Positions 22,009 through 34,239 of a DNA stretch of 64,000 nt are shown here, piece after piece. Position numbers and translations under genes: made by a program. Positions within the stretch are counted from its first letter, which is position 1. The number at the start of each line of letters is the position of its first letter. The notes below the pieces were generated by a model. It saw nothing but the letters and a program-made list of their open reading frames with translations. It ran no database searches and was not told the DNA's origin. This DNA comes from Vandiemenella viatica (lineage: Eukaryota > Arthropoda > Insecta > Orthoptera > Morabidae). Location: positions 235,483,539-235,547,538 of the forward strand of contig JARYHS010013630.1 of NCBI GenBank assembly GCA_031002005.1. The letters are read 5' to 3'.

Positions 22009-23142
22009 TCTTCTTATTATATAAAAATCAATGTCTGTCTGTCTGTCAGTCTGTTTGTCCTCTATGCACTCCTATACCGTTCATCCGATTACGGCGAAAC
22101 TTTGGTGAGTTGTCGAATGCGTGTCCGGGGTGGTTCCTAAGAAATAAAATTTCCGAAAAACCACCCCCTCTTCCCCATAACACCCCATTATTGAAAAAAA
22201 CCTACAGATTTTATCCGATTTGTACGGAAATTTGCACACATATACATTAAAATAAACAGAAAAACACTGCCTACATTTGGTTTCCAAAAACGCACCCCCT
22301 TTCCCCCTTCCCACCCCTTAATTTTTACACAAATCTACACTTTTTATCATTTTTCGAAGGAACTTTGCACGCATATACCATTTAAAAAAATAGAAAAATA
22401 CTGCAGACATTCGTTTTACATAAACCCAACCCCTCTCACCCGTTCTACCCCAAAACCAACCCTCCTCCCCCTAGCACCCATAATTTAAAAAACACACAGA
22501 TTTTATCCGATTTTGATGGAAATTGGCACAGATATACTTTAAAACAAACAGAAAAAAACTGTTTACATATGGTTTCAGAAAATACAACCACTCTCCCCCT
22601 TCCCACCCCCCTAAATGAATGTACTTTTCTTTGTATCTTCTCTATGCGCTACTAAACCATTCATCCGATTACAGTAAAACTTTGGTGATTTTTCAAGTGT
22701 GATGCTAGGATGGATCCTAAGAAATAAAATTTAAAAAAAAACCACCCCCTTCCCCATAACACCCCATAATTTAAAAACCTACAGATTTTATCCGATTTTG
22801 ATTGAAATTTGAACACATATACTTTAAAACAAACAGAAAAATACTGCCTGCATTTGATTTCCAAAAATGCATCCCCTTTCCCTCTTCCCACCCCTTAACT
22901 TTTACACAAACCCACACTTTTTATCAGATTTCGAAGGAAATTTGCACGCATATACCATTAAAAAATAGAAAAATACTGTAGACATTAGATTTACAACAAC
23001 CCAACACCTCTCACCCGTTCTACCCCAAAACCACCCCCTCTTCCCCCTACCACCCCATAATTTAAGAAATACACTATTTTATCCGTTTTTGATGGAAATT
23101 GGCACAGATATACTTTAAAACAAACAGAAAAATACTGTATAC

Positions 23143-24600
23143 TGTGGTGTGACAGCGTCACCCACAATGAATATAATTAAATTATTATTAATTATATTCA
23201 TAATTCTTTTTTTTTTATATTCAAATTTATTAATTATTTAGTCTTGCAACGTGTAATTAATTGTAAATAATGAGGGTTGTCTGGATAGGTTAAATGTATG
23301 TTTAAAACCAGGGCGGCCAAAGGTATATTTTATTGTAAATCAATTTTTCTGTAAACGCATGGCTCAGAAGGGCTGAATATCGAAGGCTAGAAACTGCCAT
23401 TTCGGCGGTTGAGAGAGGAACAATGGAGCAGGCGAGGCGACTCGATGGCGCCGGGACAGCCCGGCTTGAGTCCCGTTCGAAATCGGGCGGTGACCTACCC
23501 CTACCCCGCTACTACCCCGAAGGCCACGTAGGAAACGCGCGAAGGAGACGGCGAATGCGACGCATGATATTAAACACGTGACGACGGAAATGTGTAGATA
23601 GCCAATCCTGAACATTTATTGGGGTCTACAATACTAATTCCGTGGAGTTCTTTTACATGTGGCGAGCAACTAGCCGAGGAAGAAGAAGGAGCCATTTTTA
23701 GACATCACTTCTGTCCAAGACGAGCTGATGAACGGACGTGACTTCTGTCCAAGACGAGCTGATGAACGGACGTGACTTGGGTCCAAGACGAGCTGGTGAA
23801 ATAGACGTGTCAGCCGGCACGCTCTCTGATGATCATTGTGGTTGATCATTTCTTGCTTTGGGAAAGCGAGATGTCGAGTGGCATGCTTGCCATTATTTGG
23901 AAGTTATGCTAATAACGCGGTCGTAGCCGCTTATTTAGCTTCCATTGCTGCAGTGGCATTGTGTTTGTCGCTCACCATCACGGCGATGATTCTATGGTAA
24001 TGTACCAGAAACGACGGTCACTATTCAGTGGATTTTAACAGACTTATGTGCCCTTAAGCGACGCCTGGGTTAAGACTCTGCTCCCGCCACTTAAATTCTG
24101 AGCTAGCTGAATTTATATTTCGATTCAATTTTTTTTCTCAAGCATCTTGCTGTTTGTTAATTCAATTTTGATGCTTTTCATTCACTTTATACGGCGCCCC
24201 CTGGGATTTTCCTTTGTACAGTAAAATGTTAGCTTCAATTTGATGGCCTGTGTTGCCATGTTATTTCAATGTTAACTTTGCTGTTTTTATTACTTGTTTG
24301 AGATATTTCATTCAGTTTTGTTTGCTTACTCCGGCGAATTGTAAACGTCGGGTATTGCTTGTTTTTGCTGATCTAATTGTGTTTAACGTAACGTTAATTA
24401 CTACCCGACCTTGTAAGGCCATAAGACTCAATAAATGAGGTTTTATTTTGTGTCTGAAATTCATGGTTCTAGTTAGTAACCTATTAGATCCCCTTATAGC
24501 ATCATTATTATATGTATTTTCCATTTTCAGGAATTATTTTAGATTTTAATAATTCCCCCGTTTTCTGCTCACCCACGTAGCACCCGCTTATCACCTTACA
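23143..24600 (+). mobile_element. 1458-bp TG...CA insertion, probable solo LTR
   Basis: The insert starts TGTGGTGTGACAGCGTCACC and ends CCTTACA. It is flanked by the 4-bp duplication ATAC (23139-23142 and 24601-24604), and the Helitron text joins across it. An AATAAA signal lies near 24430. TG...CA ends and a 4-bp duplication fit a Gypsy-like LTR left by recombination. At 1.46 kb it would be long. It also contains a primer-binding-site-like sequence at 23652-23670, so a collapsed or rearranged element is the alternative. Confidence 0.7.
23707..23808 (+). repeat. Three tandem 34-bp units
   Basis: Units start at 23707, 23741 and 23775. Each contains GTCCAAGACGAGCTG. The third is slightly diverged. 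Confidence 0.9.
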
Positions 24601-25354
24601 ATACATATGGTTTCAAAAATCAAACCATTTTTCCCTTTTACATCCCTTAAACTTTTGCGATTGTCTCTTATATAAAACTAGAATTTGAACCCGATTTTGA
24701 AGGAACTTTGCTTACGTGTACTTTAAAACAAACAGAAAAATAATGTCTTTGCCAAAGTACATCCCTCTCCCTTTTACCACTCTGAATTTCCAACGATTTT
24801 TATTGAAACCCACATGTTTTATCTGATTACTGTGAAACCTTTGTGAGTTGTCGAGTGCGCGACAGAGAAGGTTCCTAAGAAATAAAAATTCAGAAAAACC
24901 ACCCCCTCCAGCACTTTATAATCCTTAATTTAAACATACCCAGATTTAATCATTTAGACCAAAACTTGCACACGTATACTTAAAAACGAATTGAAAAGTA
25001 CTGGCTACATATAGTTTTCACCCTCTCATCCCTTCGCGTCTCCCTAATTAGACAAACCCACATTTTTTATCCAACTTTGATGGAATTTGCATAGGTATAT
25101 TGTAAAATATACAGAAACATACTGCCTAAATAGGTTTCCAAAAATACAAATCCCCTTAATTTTTGCCAGTGTAACTGGAATTACCAAAAACATTGCAATA
25201 AACTAGAAATTGAATGAAACAGTAATTACAATTTATACATAAATATCTAATCTTTACTAAATACAAACGTTCATATTATTCATTTAATCTACTTCAAGTT
25301 AGCAATAGCGAAGCATTGCCGGGTCAGCTAGTAAATAATAATAATTTACAAGTC

Positions 25355-26180
25355 ATAATTATCTCATATATTAGACGTTATTACGTATTTTACTGATGGC
25401 TCTAAATCGAAAACCACTTGGTTATCATTTGTTTTTAATAATATTTTAACCATTTTTGTGTATAAAACGTTTCTTCTTTTATTTTGATCCTTATTACGTT
25501 TATTTTACGTCTCGTTATACTATAAGGTGTTATTTCTGCTTTATAGTAGTAGTTTCGTCGTTTACATGTTACATGTTTCCAGTTGTTTAATTTGAAAGGT
25601 TATTAACTTTATAGCGATTTGTTAATCCTTCAAATTCAGACTTTAATAATTTTAGATTTCATCTAGTAAGATCATGGCATCAGTTACAACTTAAAACTTC
25701 AGCTTATTTACCAATCACATCTCTCCAGTCTTGTGTGTGTGACTTCGCTTTCCGTGGTGAGCCCTGTTTATAAGCAGAAATGCTGATTGAAATAAGATCT
25801 GAGGCGGTGTATCAGCAAATTAACTCTTTATGGGAGGTAATCTTGAAAGTTGTTTGCTTCATGTGATCTGCTATTACTTGCTCTCATACACTAGTAGAAA
25901 ATACATTTATGTTGTTTTGATTCAGACATTATCAATCTTTTTTAAACTTCCATAAACATTCAAAACATTACTAAAGCTGATGCCACAACTACTTATAATG
26001 CTGGGTGAGTATCAACTTCAATTTAGCGTTTTTCTTTTTACCAAGTGAGAACAATAGTAACCCAGCCAGCCGAAGCTTGCTGGGCATAGAGCAAGATGCG
26101 GTTAAAGTTATCGTAGGAAAGATACCTGTTGAATGCGGAAATGTCTAGTGGGCAGGTGAAACTATAATGACACGTTAAAA
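25355..26180. other. AT-rich DNA without recognisable gene
   Basis: Nothing assignable. Continuation of the upstream LINE was looked for and not recognised. Confidence 0.4.
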
Positions 26181-26439
26181 ACAATAAAAATCACTATACA
26201 TGGGAGTGTGCAGATGAAACAAGTGCGCACATTTTACTTAGAAGAGTTGTCACATTAATATAGACGACCGTCGCACTGCGAAACAGTTCCCAGCTTTCAG
26301 CCAAATCTTCTGCCTCCAATTTTGCGCATTCAAATAAATATAACAAAAGCACAAACAGGAACTCTCTCGAAATCGAAAGAAAATATATGAAAATATGAAT
26401 ATAAAGTGCGGAGCTGGAATTGAGTATCTGGTCGGGATT

Positions 26440-26700
26440 AAGAGATTTACGAATGGGCCGAGATGAGTGCGGCCAACACAATGGGGCGTTCATCACGAAG
26501 TGTCGAGCCGCCCTGGCTCGTGTGTTTACTGGCTACCCGGCGCCCCTACATATGTAAGAGCAGGCTGCGGCAGTACGTCTTGTCGGCACACACGCCGAGG
26601 CGCCTCTGTAACTGATAGCCCCAGTCCGCAAGCCATTCATCGCGACGCCGCAACACCTGCCACATCGCGGCAACAAAGCGAACGGTGGTGACGTCAACCG
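26440..26700. other. GC-rich island, function unknown
   Basis: A CpG-rich block borders AT-rich DNA on both sides, with no similarity to the SINE or LINE families here. A plus-strand frame of 74 codons lacks motifs. It is a candidate regulatory or exon sequence. Confidence 0.3.
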
Positions 26701-27226
26701 AGTGTCCTCAGTGCACTAAATAGTTACATCACAAAATCTTATCCGATGTCCGTTTGAATCCTGTGAGGTTTATGGACACTGCAATATGAGATATTAAGTT
26801 TGTTATCGCTTCCAGAGGTTCCTCTGTTCATTTTGTCGATTTCGTTGAATGCAGTCATGAATACGTTGTAGGAATAAAAGAAGCATCCACATGACTTATT
26901 AACATAAACTTTCCAAAAAAGTAATTAACTTTGTGTTTAGCACAGTTGGGGTGTAAACTTTGTTAATGTGAACATGTGAGAAGCTAAATAAATCTCCTAT
27001 TTCACGAAATTCAATTTCATTTTTGCAACCAAACAGAATATCTCCACGGATAGGTTCACATATTGAACTGGAGAAAATAACATGGCTGGTGTGTGTACGT
27101 AAAGACACACTTTTCTCTTTGACTGCTCACTGACTGCTACACACTGGCAGTTGTCTTCTGCTACTAATAAGGGAGTTTGGTCGCGGTGGGTGGAAGAGGG
27201 TGGGTGAGGGTGTCCAAAATGTGTAA

Positions 27227-28200
27227 TCTTTATACATAAAAATTCAGCCTACTCGAAAAGTAGTCTGTCGATTGACTTTAAATTTTGGACGAATGCGGTG
27301 GGCGACACGAAGAATGTGTTTAAAAACAAAAAATCCAAAAACTAACCCCCCTTCCCATTTACACCAGTTAATTTGTATGCAAACCGACATATTTTCTCCA
27401 ATTTCAACGGTACTTTGCACACACATATACTTTAAAACAAACAAAATAATATTGTTTGCAAAACCCAACACCTCTCGCACTTTCCACCCTCTTAATTTTT
27501 GTTAATGTTCTTTGTACGTACCCACAGTTTTTCCGATATCGATGAAGCTTTGTACACATATATGTTAAAACAAACCCAAAAATACTATCTACATTTGGTG
27601 TTCAGAAAACCAACCACTCTCCCTGTTTTTACACCTGTTAATTTTTGTCAATGTTCTTTATACAAAGCTGCAGTGGCTACCCAATTTTCAAGGAACTTCG
27701 TACACATATACTTTAAAACAAGCAGAACAATGTCAGCATTTGGTTTACAAAAACTAATTTATCTTCCCCTTTTAACCCATCAATTTTTGTCAATATTCAT
27801 TATTCATACCCACAGTTTTTATCCAATATCTATGTAACTTTGTACACATATGCTTTAAAACAAGCATAAAAATAATTCCGACGTTTGGTTTAGAAAACCC
27901 CAAATCCTCCCCACCTTTACCCCCAACCTCTTAATTTCCAATGTTGTTAATAATAGTCCACAGATTTTATCAGATTTCGCTGGAACATTGCACACGTTTA
28001 ATTTAAAATAATTAGAAAAATACTGTTTATATTCTATTTACAAGAACCAAACCCTTTTACCTCATTTAAAGTTTTCAAATGTTCTTTTTACAAAGCTACA
28101 GTTTTTATCCAATTTTGATGCAACTTTTCACACGTATAATTTACAACAAAGAGAAAAACGTGGTCCACATTAGGTTTACAAAAAAATTAAAAAAATATAA
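27227..28200 (+). mobile_element. Second Helitron-like repeat, 3' end not fixed
   Basis: Begins TCTTTATACATAAAAATTCA after an A, echoing the 5' end at 22009. It carries the same style of internal array: 'ttttatccaatttt', 'tgtacacatatactttaaaa', then C-rich blocks and 'ttaatttttgtcaatgttctt', repeated about six times. It ends in an A/T-rich tract near 28190-28220. I saw no clean CTAG end with a hairpin, so the right border is approximate. Confidence 0.55.
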
Positions 28201-28279
28201 AAAAATATTTAAAAAATATAAAAAAGACCTCTCTTTGCAGGGATGATGATATTTTCAAGATGTGTGCTAGTATCGTGAC

Positions 28280-30350
28280 ACAGCTCCACTGATGCGTAAC
28301 GTCATATAAACCAACGTGAGAATTGCAGTCTATTAAGATTTACGTATGAGACGTATGCCTCCAATGAAACGTTCACCTTTATATAGTAGATATGATTTTT
28401 TTTTGTAATTTATGTTTATTATTATTATTACTGATTATTTGTTACGTAGTTGTTATTATGTTTGTACAACGAGATGGTGTCATGAAATTTACCATCCTGC
28501 TCTAGCTGTCAGTTTTCTTGGATTTTGTCCCTTAAGGGTTTTATACGTAGAACCTCGTTTCTTCTTCTACCGTTTTTCATGTGAGTGAATTTATTTGCAT
28601 ACCACTACAGCTTTTGCTTCCTTATGAAACATTAATGAGCATAATGCCTTGAACTGGTTTCGTCATATTTTCCTCTACAGCTTTATCAAAAGAGTCCTGA
28701 TTTATGTAAATGTTTTCCTATCTCATATTATGCTAACGTACAATATAAGTACACATTTGCTCTTATAAAACGTCGCTTTTACCATAAAAGAATCTGTAGA
28801 AAACATTAGTATCAAATATTTTTAGCTTCGACATTTAAAGCCGAAGTAACCGACTATGGAAATAAATAAAAGTTTCAATTTTATGTCATTAAATTCAAAT
28901 TTTGTTTCAGTACACACAGTACACATAATTCTTTTACAGAAGAATACAAATAGACGAAGGCACCTTAGAGTAACTATACTCGGAAATTGGACAAGATTAG
29001 TAACACAAAGGAGAACTATATCATTCAATTTTGTTTCTTTGATTTAATTCAACACTTGCTCGGCAACTGGAGGTAGTAAAATACTATCGAACGTAAGGGA
29101 CATTACTAATTTACACTATCTGGCAGTGAACTCGGTTTGATTATTCTGGCAACTAAGCTCCCAAATACAGAAGTGACTGTTTGCCACATGACTAAGTATT
29201 AAGAAAATCTTGTCAAAGATTAATACACTGGTACATCGAGAGAGACAGATATCTCACAAGAAATGTAAACATCAGATTCTAAAATATGATTCCTTTCTTT
29301 CTCAACTTTACAACAATTTTCCTAATATTAGCGCTCATAGGACCTAGAAAACCATAAAGGTAAAAAAAAAATAATTAAAAAAACTTTAATTTCATCACGA
29401 TTTTAACAACGCTCGATTTGTTTTTTTTCTGTCACTCTACATACTGGTGCTTTCTGATAAGGAGTGTGTAATAAATAGACATATACTATCCAATTACCTT
29501 GCGCCGAAATTGCTTTGTAGCGAATGTATCTTTAAGAAAGTTTTTTATTTTTGAGATTTATAACTGAACTGTTATCAGTCGCAATCCTAATAATTATTTT
29601 AGTAACACTCTCTTTTATAAAATTCTCTGAAATATCAGCCAAAACTGTTATGGAAGTTTCTTTTATTTTGTGATTTACTTTTCTGTTTTTTAAATATTAA
29701 TTTGTGGTTTATTTAGAAGGAATTCGTTCCCTATTCACTGGAATAACCGGTACTTTGTTGGCAAGAAGTATCCACCTCCTATACTGCGTAGGATACAAAT
29801 GATCTACAAGTATATCACTGAAATCCAATTAAATAGTACCTGTTTTTCCCGAAAACTGTATTGTGGAATTCTCTAGCAGTTCCATCAATTTAACGGTTCC
29901 TTCAACGAATTTCCACTAGACTTAGGGAATTTACTGAATTTATATGAATAAACGAAAAGTATTAGTACTGACTAATTGTTTTATCAAGCCTTTGCCTTTG
30001 AGGTAATTTACAGAGTTAGTGGGTAACATAATCAAGGAGATTTTTAAATTGTGAAAAGTAGGGGTTAATTTCATAAGATTTTTATGTCTCACTGGGATTT
30101 TACGGGTATAACAATCACTGTTAACGAATAATGATACCTTACAAAAACACCTAGAATGAGGAATGTGAATTATAAGATATCCGAATTTGATTAATCATTT
30201 TCATAATCAAATGAGCAAAAATACTACCATGAAGTAATGTATCAAACAACTTTGTCTACAAAATGAATGGATACATTTTTTTAAATTGATTAGACAATGT
30301 TAATGACTATATCATATTCTATTTTACAACATATTGTACAAATAGCCAAC
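28280..30350. other. AT-rich DNA without recognisable gene
   Basis: Short frames only. No family assigned. Confidence 0.4.
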
Positions 30351-30898
30351 ACTTGTAACTTACATCAAAATAAATTTCCGTTTCTATTATGATTTGATTA
30401 ACTAGAACAGTAAAAATGTTACAATTGAGACATCCGTAAACCTCTCATATATGAATCCAAAATACGGTTTCTATTTTTAATTCTATGTAGAATAATTGTT
30501 CTGTAAGTAATAAAACAGATTGATATAATTAAAGATTTTAATTTATGAATAAAATAATAACTTATCGACTTTCTGTGAAATTGATTGGAAATCAGATCAG
30601 AAAAATGCGTAGAACAAGTAACTTGTAACTTACATCAAAATAAATTTCCGTTTCTATTATGATTTGATTAACTAGAAGAGGTAAACAGTAAAAATGTTAC
30701 AATTGAGACATCCGTAAACCTCTCATATATGAATCCAAAATACGGTTTCTATTTTTAATTCTATGTAGAATAATTGTTCTGTAAGTAATAAAACAGATTG
30801 ATATAATTAAAGATTTTAATTTATGAATAAAATAATAACTTATCGACTTTCTGTGAAATTGATTGGAAATCAGATCAGAAAAATGCGTAGAACAAGTA
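30351..30898. repeat. Near-perfect 270-bp tandem duplication
   Basis: 30351-30620 (270 bp) is repeated at 30621-30898 (278 bp). The copies appear identical by eye except for an extra 8 bp (AGAGGTAA) in the second, near 30677. No coding content. It is either a recent local duplication or an assembly artefact. Confidence 0.9.
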
Positions 30899-30899
30899 A

Positions 30900-33140
30900 T
30901 AAATTTTTGTTACCATGACCAATCATCGGGAGACAACAGGGAATCATATCAGTTGAATGATTTCCTTGCATAATGACTAAACAACTTATGCACATAACGT
31001 ATCTTAAACTTTTGTAATCTGTTGACAAAGAAGCGATAGCAAGCTTGCTAATACTAAAACATATTGTCTCTGCCAAGACAAAAATGAACAACTATGTATG
31101 AAATGAATTTTCTTTGTGAAGTGTGTTCACAACTGTCCTCAGCAAACAGACCCTGTGCGATAAGCAGGTATTATGTCTTCGGCGGTCCTTAAAATTAAAG
31201 TTTCTTGCAATATTCTATTTCGTCTACAGCGTGCATAAAAATTAAAATGTTCCACCAAAATTACGTTTAAAGTAATCATGCAAAAAAAAAAAAAAAAAAA
31301 AAACATGGCACCAAACTTCTTTAGAATAACTTATTAATTATCGCTTGTTAATTTTATAAATTATTAACTCATTTCAAGGATGTGTAAATATGTTGAAACT
31401 AACATCCCTGAATAAAACTAAAATGAAATATGATTTTATGATTGCCAGGAATTTAGTCACCCAATATGAATAAAATTATTTAAAGTTGATATTCCACACT
31501 TAGGAGAGCAGTAACCAATAAAAACAGCTTATTATAAAGAACTGTGATTTTGGCCATATCCTAAATTGCAAGTTAAGGATTACTAGAAACAATTAACTAT
31601 AAATTTCTGACTGTTTTTATATTAAGGAAACCAAAATTAAGTAATATTGGTGTAATACTAACTATTTACACAATTTGACGAACTTACCATACGTTTCACA
31701 GCCATCCTCATCAGTCACTTTAGTTTACGCTTCCTTCTGACACAGGATTTCAGTTTATCAATTGGCTCGCATCATTGGGCTGCTCATTTGACTTGTATCT
31801 GATGCGAAGAGTTTTTCAAGCTTATAGTGTTCTCTTTCATCATTACTACAAGAGACTACCGTTTCAAGCAGCAAGACAGTATGCACTGAAACCCAGGAAC
31901 TGGCTTAATTGAATATATTTCGCGGGATCTGACTGCTAATTCTAACTTTTCCCAGGGTAACAATAATTTAACTCCAGCCGTGCGTAAAACGGAAAGAAGA
32001 TAATCCGTTCAGAGTCGTACCGCAAACTTTTAATAAAGTGGCTTACACGTTTTATCGCGAACCTCAGTCAATTCTGAAGGCAGGGGAGAGAGGAGGGCCA
32101 AACTACACAGACGTAGCCCGATTGTAAGGGCAGCACCTTCAGTTTGTAAAAGTGAAAATTTAAATTCACGTTTCCACAGCATCCTACTGAAATAAATTAC
32201 GCATCACTGACACACTTGATGATCGTTATACTTTCTACGTTTCAAAAATGTCAAATATACTCCGTAAAAAATTGTCACCAATCTACTTGCCGTTCTAATG
32301 GCTTCGACGCCGATGAACAGTAAATCCCTAAACAGAAAATAATCCACTTTACTACACATTTACGGATGTAGATAGATTAAAAATTTAAATTAGGAACGAA
32401 AATGAAATTCTTCTAGCTATAATTGTCAGAGATTTCCTAATGTTCATAGTGAGAAAAATTTGTTGAAACTGTTCTCACTGTACTGTGAAACAAGGAAAAA
32501 AAGAATGATGCTTTATCGAGAAAGCGTGCCTACCTTATTATTATCGTGTGATTTATTTTCATTTTTACGTTAACTGCAAAACTTCCAACAATCGGATTTT
32601 CAGATGTTGCTTCAGTGTTCAATCCAATATTATCAAATCATGGAAGTTGATACGTTACGCATTCAGATTTTAATTCACGTCACTGGCAACGGAATCTGAA
32701 TATATAAAGAAATATATGCATCCCTTGCTTATACTTGCGAAAAATTAAGAACTGTTTAATAATTTTACGGTGTTTTTTACTTTGACGAAGAAATCAAATC
32801 ATTTATCCTGTGAATTATTACTTACTAATTGATGAAGTGGGATTCTGAGAAATTAAGTAACATTATGATAATGACGAATTTTGCTCTTACAGATGGGTGG
32901 CAATTGAAGTGTTACTCTCTTTGTCAAGAGTGATTTTAACTTAGTTATTGGAACTCTTGCTAATTTAATCGTCATAAATTGTTATTTTGTATTAATTAAT
33001 TATCATGTTACTTTTTGCGCTAGTAGCTTCTATCTGTACGCATAAGATAATAATGTTTCGCAAGGAAAGGTAAGAGAATATACCGATTATATTCTATTAC
33101 CAAATATTAACTTGGAGGTACATGAATGTCATTATTTCAG
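30900..33140. other. AT-rich DNA without recognisable gene
   Basis: It contains a 21-bp A run at about 31282-31302. No gene or family was recognised. Confidence 0.4.
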
Positions 33141-33144
33141 TTGT

Positions 33145-33425
33145 ATATAGGTAGTTCCCGCGGGTCAGGTTTCGATTGCGATACTTTGAATGTTTTCATA
33201 CACATGTGACAGAATCAATGATTTGTGAACGGAAACGTTGGCGAAGATTATTTTGAAATGCAGTGAACAATTATTTTTAATTTCATTTTATTTCCCTTAC
33301 GTCATTTTACTTAGGCCATTGTATCAGCCTCGTGGAAGTAGTTCCTACGAGTAAAGATTCGATTGTGATACAATGAATGTATTAATGCGTGACAGAAACT
33401 ATGATTTTAGAACGGAAACATTAAA
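33145..33425. repeat. Two diverged direct repeats, about 190 bp apart
   Basis: Blocks at 33152-33240 and 33338-33422 share 'gtagttcc', 'gattcgattg.gata', 'tgaatgt', 'gtgacag' and 'gaacggaaac' in the same order. Confidence 0.55.
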
Positions 33426-33779
33426 AACTTTGTGGTTAGATTAAAATGTAGCCTGGAACAAAACCACATCTGACACATTTTGTTAAAGCATAAGACACGA
33501 TGGATAAGACACGATGGATACGCAGCTTGCTCACAGACTTATAATAACATAGGTGTGTACATGTTTATTTGCCGTGAATTAAATCTATGATATGAACGAA
33601 TCGTATTAAAGAGTGCCAATGCCAATTAACAATAGCATGGAAACAAGACTTAATTGAAGATATTAATTACAAACAAAAATATTAGTAATATACATTGTTT
33701 GGGCTAAGCGGATGGCATAAAGTTTCTAAAATGTGGTTTGTGAAGCAAATAAATGTATGACTGGTTTTTAGAACCTCGG

Positions 33780-34239
33780 TTCTGACGAATTGTGGCACGA
33801 ATTAGTTGCTTACCTCGCGCTGATGGCAGCAACGTAAGGCTTCGTAGAACATTGGTCGTCCATGGTGTGGACCAACATGGGCAACGAAGTGTACTGCTAC
33901 CAGAGATGTTGATGTTGCGGCAGCTACTGCATCCTGTCTATGGTGAAGAGTCGTCGGACAGTAGCTTACTCACGTAAACGTCAGAGGTCATGGGCGAGAA
34001 AACCCGTGTACAGTAACCAAGTGGATGTTTGTGGCAGCTACAGGGCACTAATAGAAGTCCAGTCCTGGTAGCCAGTGGCAAATCAAGACACGAAGTCTAG
34101 GCAGTCACTGGTCAGGTCAAGAGACGTCGTGCCTCTATTACCGTGGTGTCCCTGTGACGGAAACTCTGATCCTTGTCCACTCTGGCGTAGTTCTCTGCAA
34201 AATATCTCTCCACGCGGTTGGCCACGAGAGCGCCAAAAA
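33780..34239 (-). mobile_element. LTR retrotransposon leader (minus strand), truncated
   Basis: Directly downstream, on the minus strand, of the LTR at 34240-34702. It opens with the primer-binding-site-like TGGCGCTCTCGTGGCC, then a GC-richer leader of about 450 bp typical of a 5' untranslated region. No gag frame follows, so the element is cut off to the left. Confidence 0.5.

Larger units (their letters stand above)
22009..25331 (+). mobile_element. Non-autonomous Helitron, itself interrupted
   Basis: The 5' end is TCTTCTTATTATATAAAAAT, directly after an A (22008). The 3' end is CTAG (25328-25331), directly before a T. A hairpin at 25302-25319 (GCAAT, A, GC, loop GAA, GC, ATTGC) lies nine bases before CTAG. 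These are Helitron hallmarks, including insertion between A and T with no duplication. The insertion cuts the 3' LTR at a GATA/TGAAAT site that is intact in the 5' LTR. The interior is a degenerate array of blocks with 'ttttatccgatttt', 'catatactttaaaacaaaca' and C-rich stretches. There is no Rep or helicase coding. It is about 1.86 kb without its insert. Confidence 0.88.
19238..25350 (+). mobile_element. Non-autonomous LTR retrotransposon, split by a Helitron
   Basis: Two direct repeats bound the element: 19238-19566 and 21691-22008, the latter continuing at 25332-25350 beyond a Helitron. Both start TGTA(T/A)GGAAACATAG and end TTTACA. The 4-bp duplication AGTC lies at 19234-19237 and 25351-25354, which fits Gypsy-like integration. 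The LTRs differ by only a few substitutions and small indels, so the insertion is fairly young. Internal DNA is 2124 bp (19567-21690). It carries one Lys/Glu-rich ORF and no visible protease, reverse transcriptase or integrase, so movement would need a partner element. No good polypurine tract abuts the 3' LTR. The nearest is at about 21462-21478. Confidence 0.85.

Noticed and set aside
25355..25450. Continuation of the CR1-like LINE after the LTR element
   Set aside because: No reverse transcriptase motif could be followed across the junction. A TDGS word seen in one frame is in the wrong place for this protein.
33792..33977. 61-codon plus-strand frame
   Set aside because: Lies in the leader of a minus-strand LTR element.
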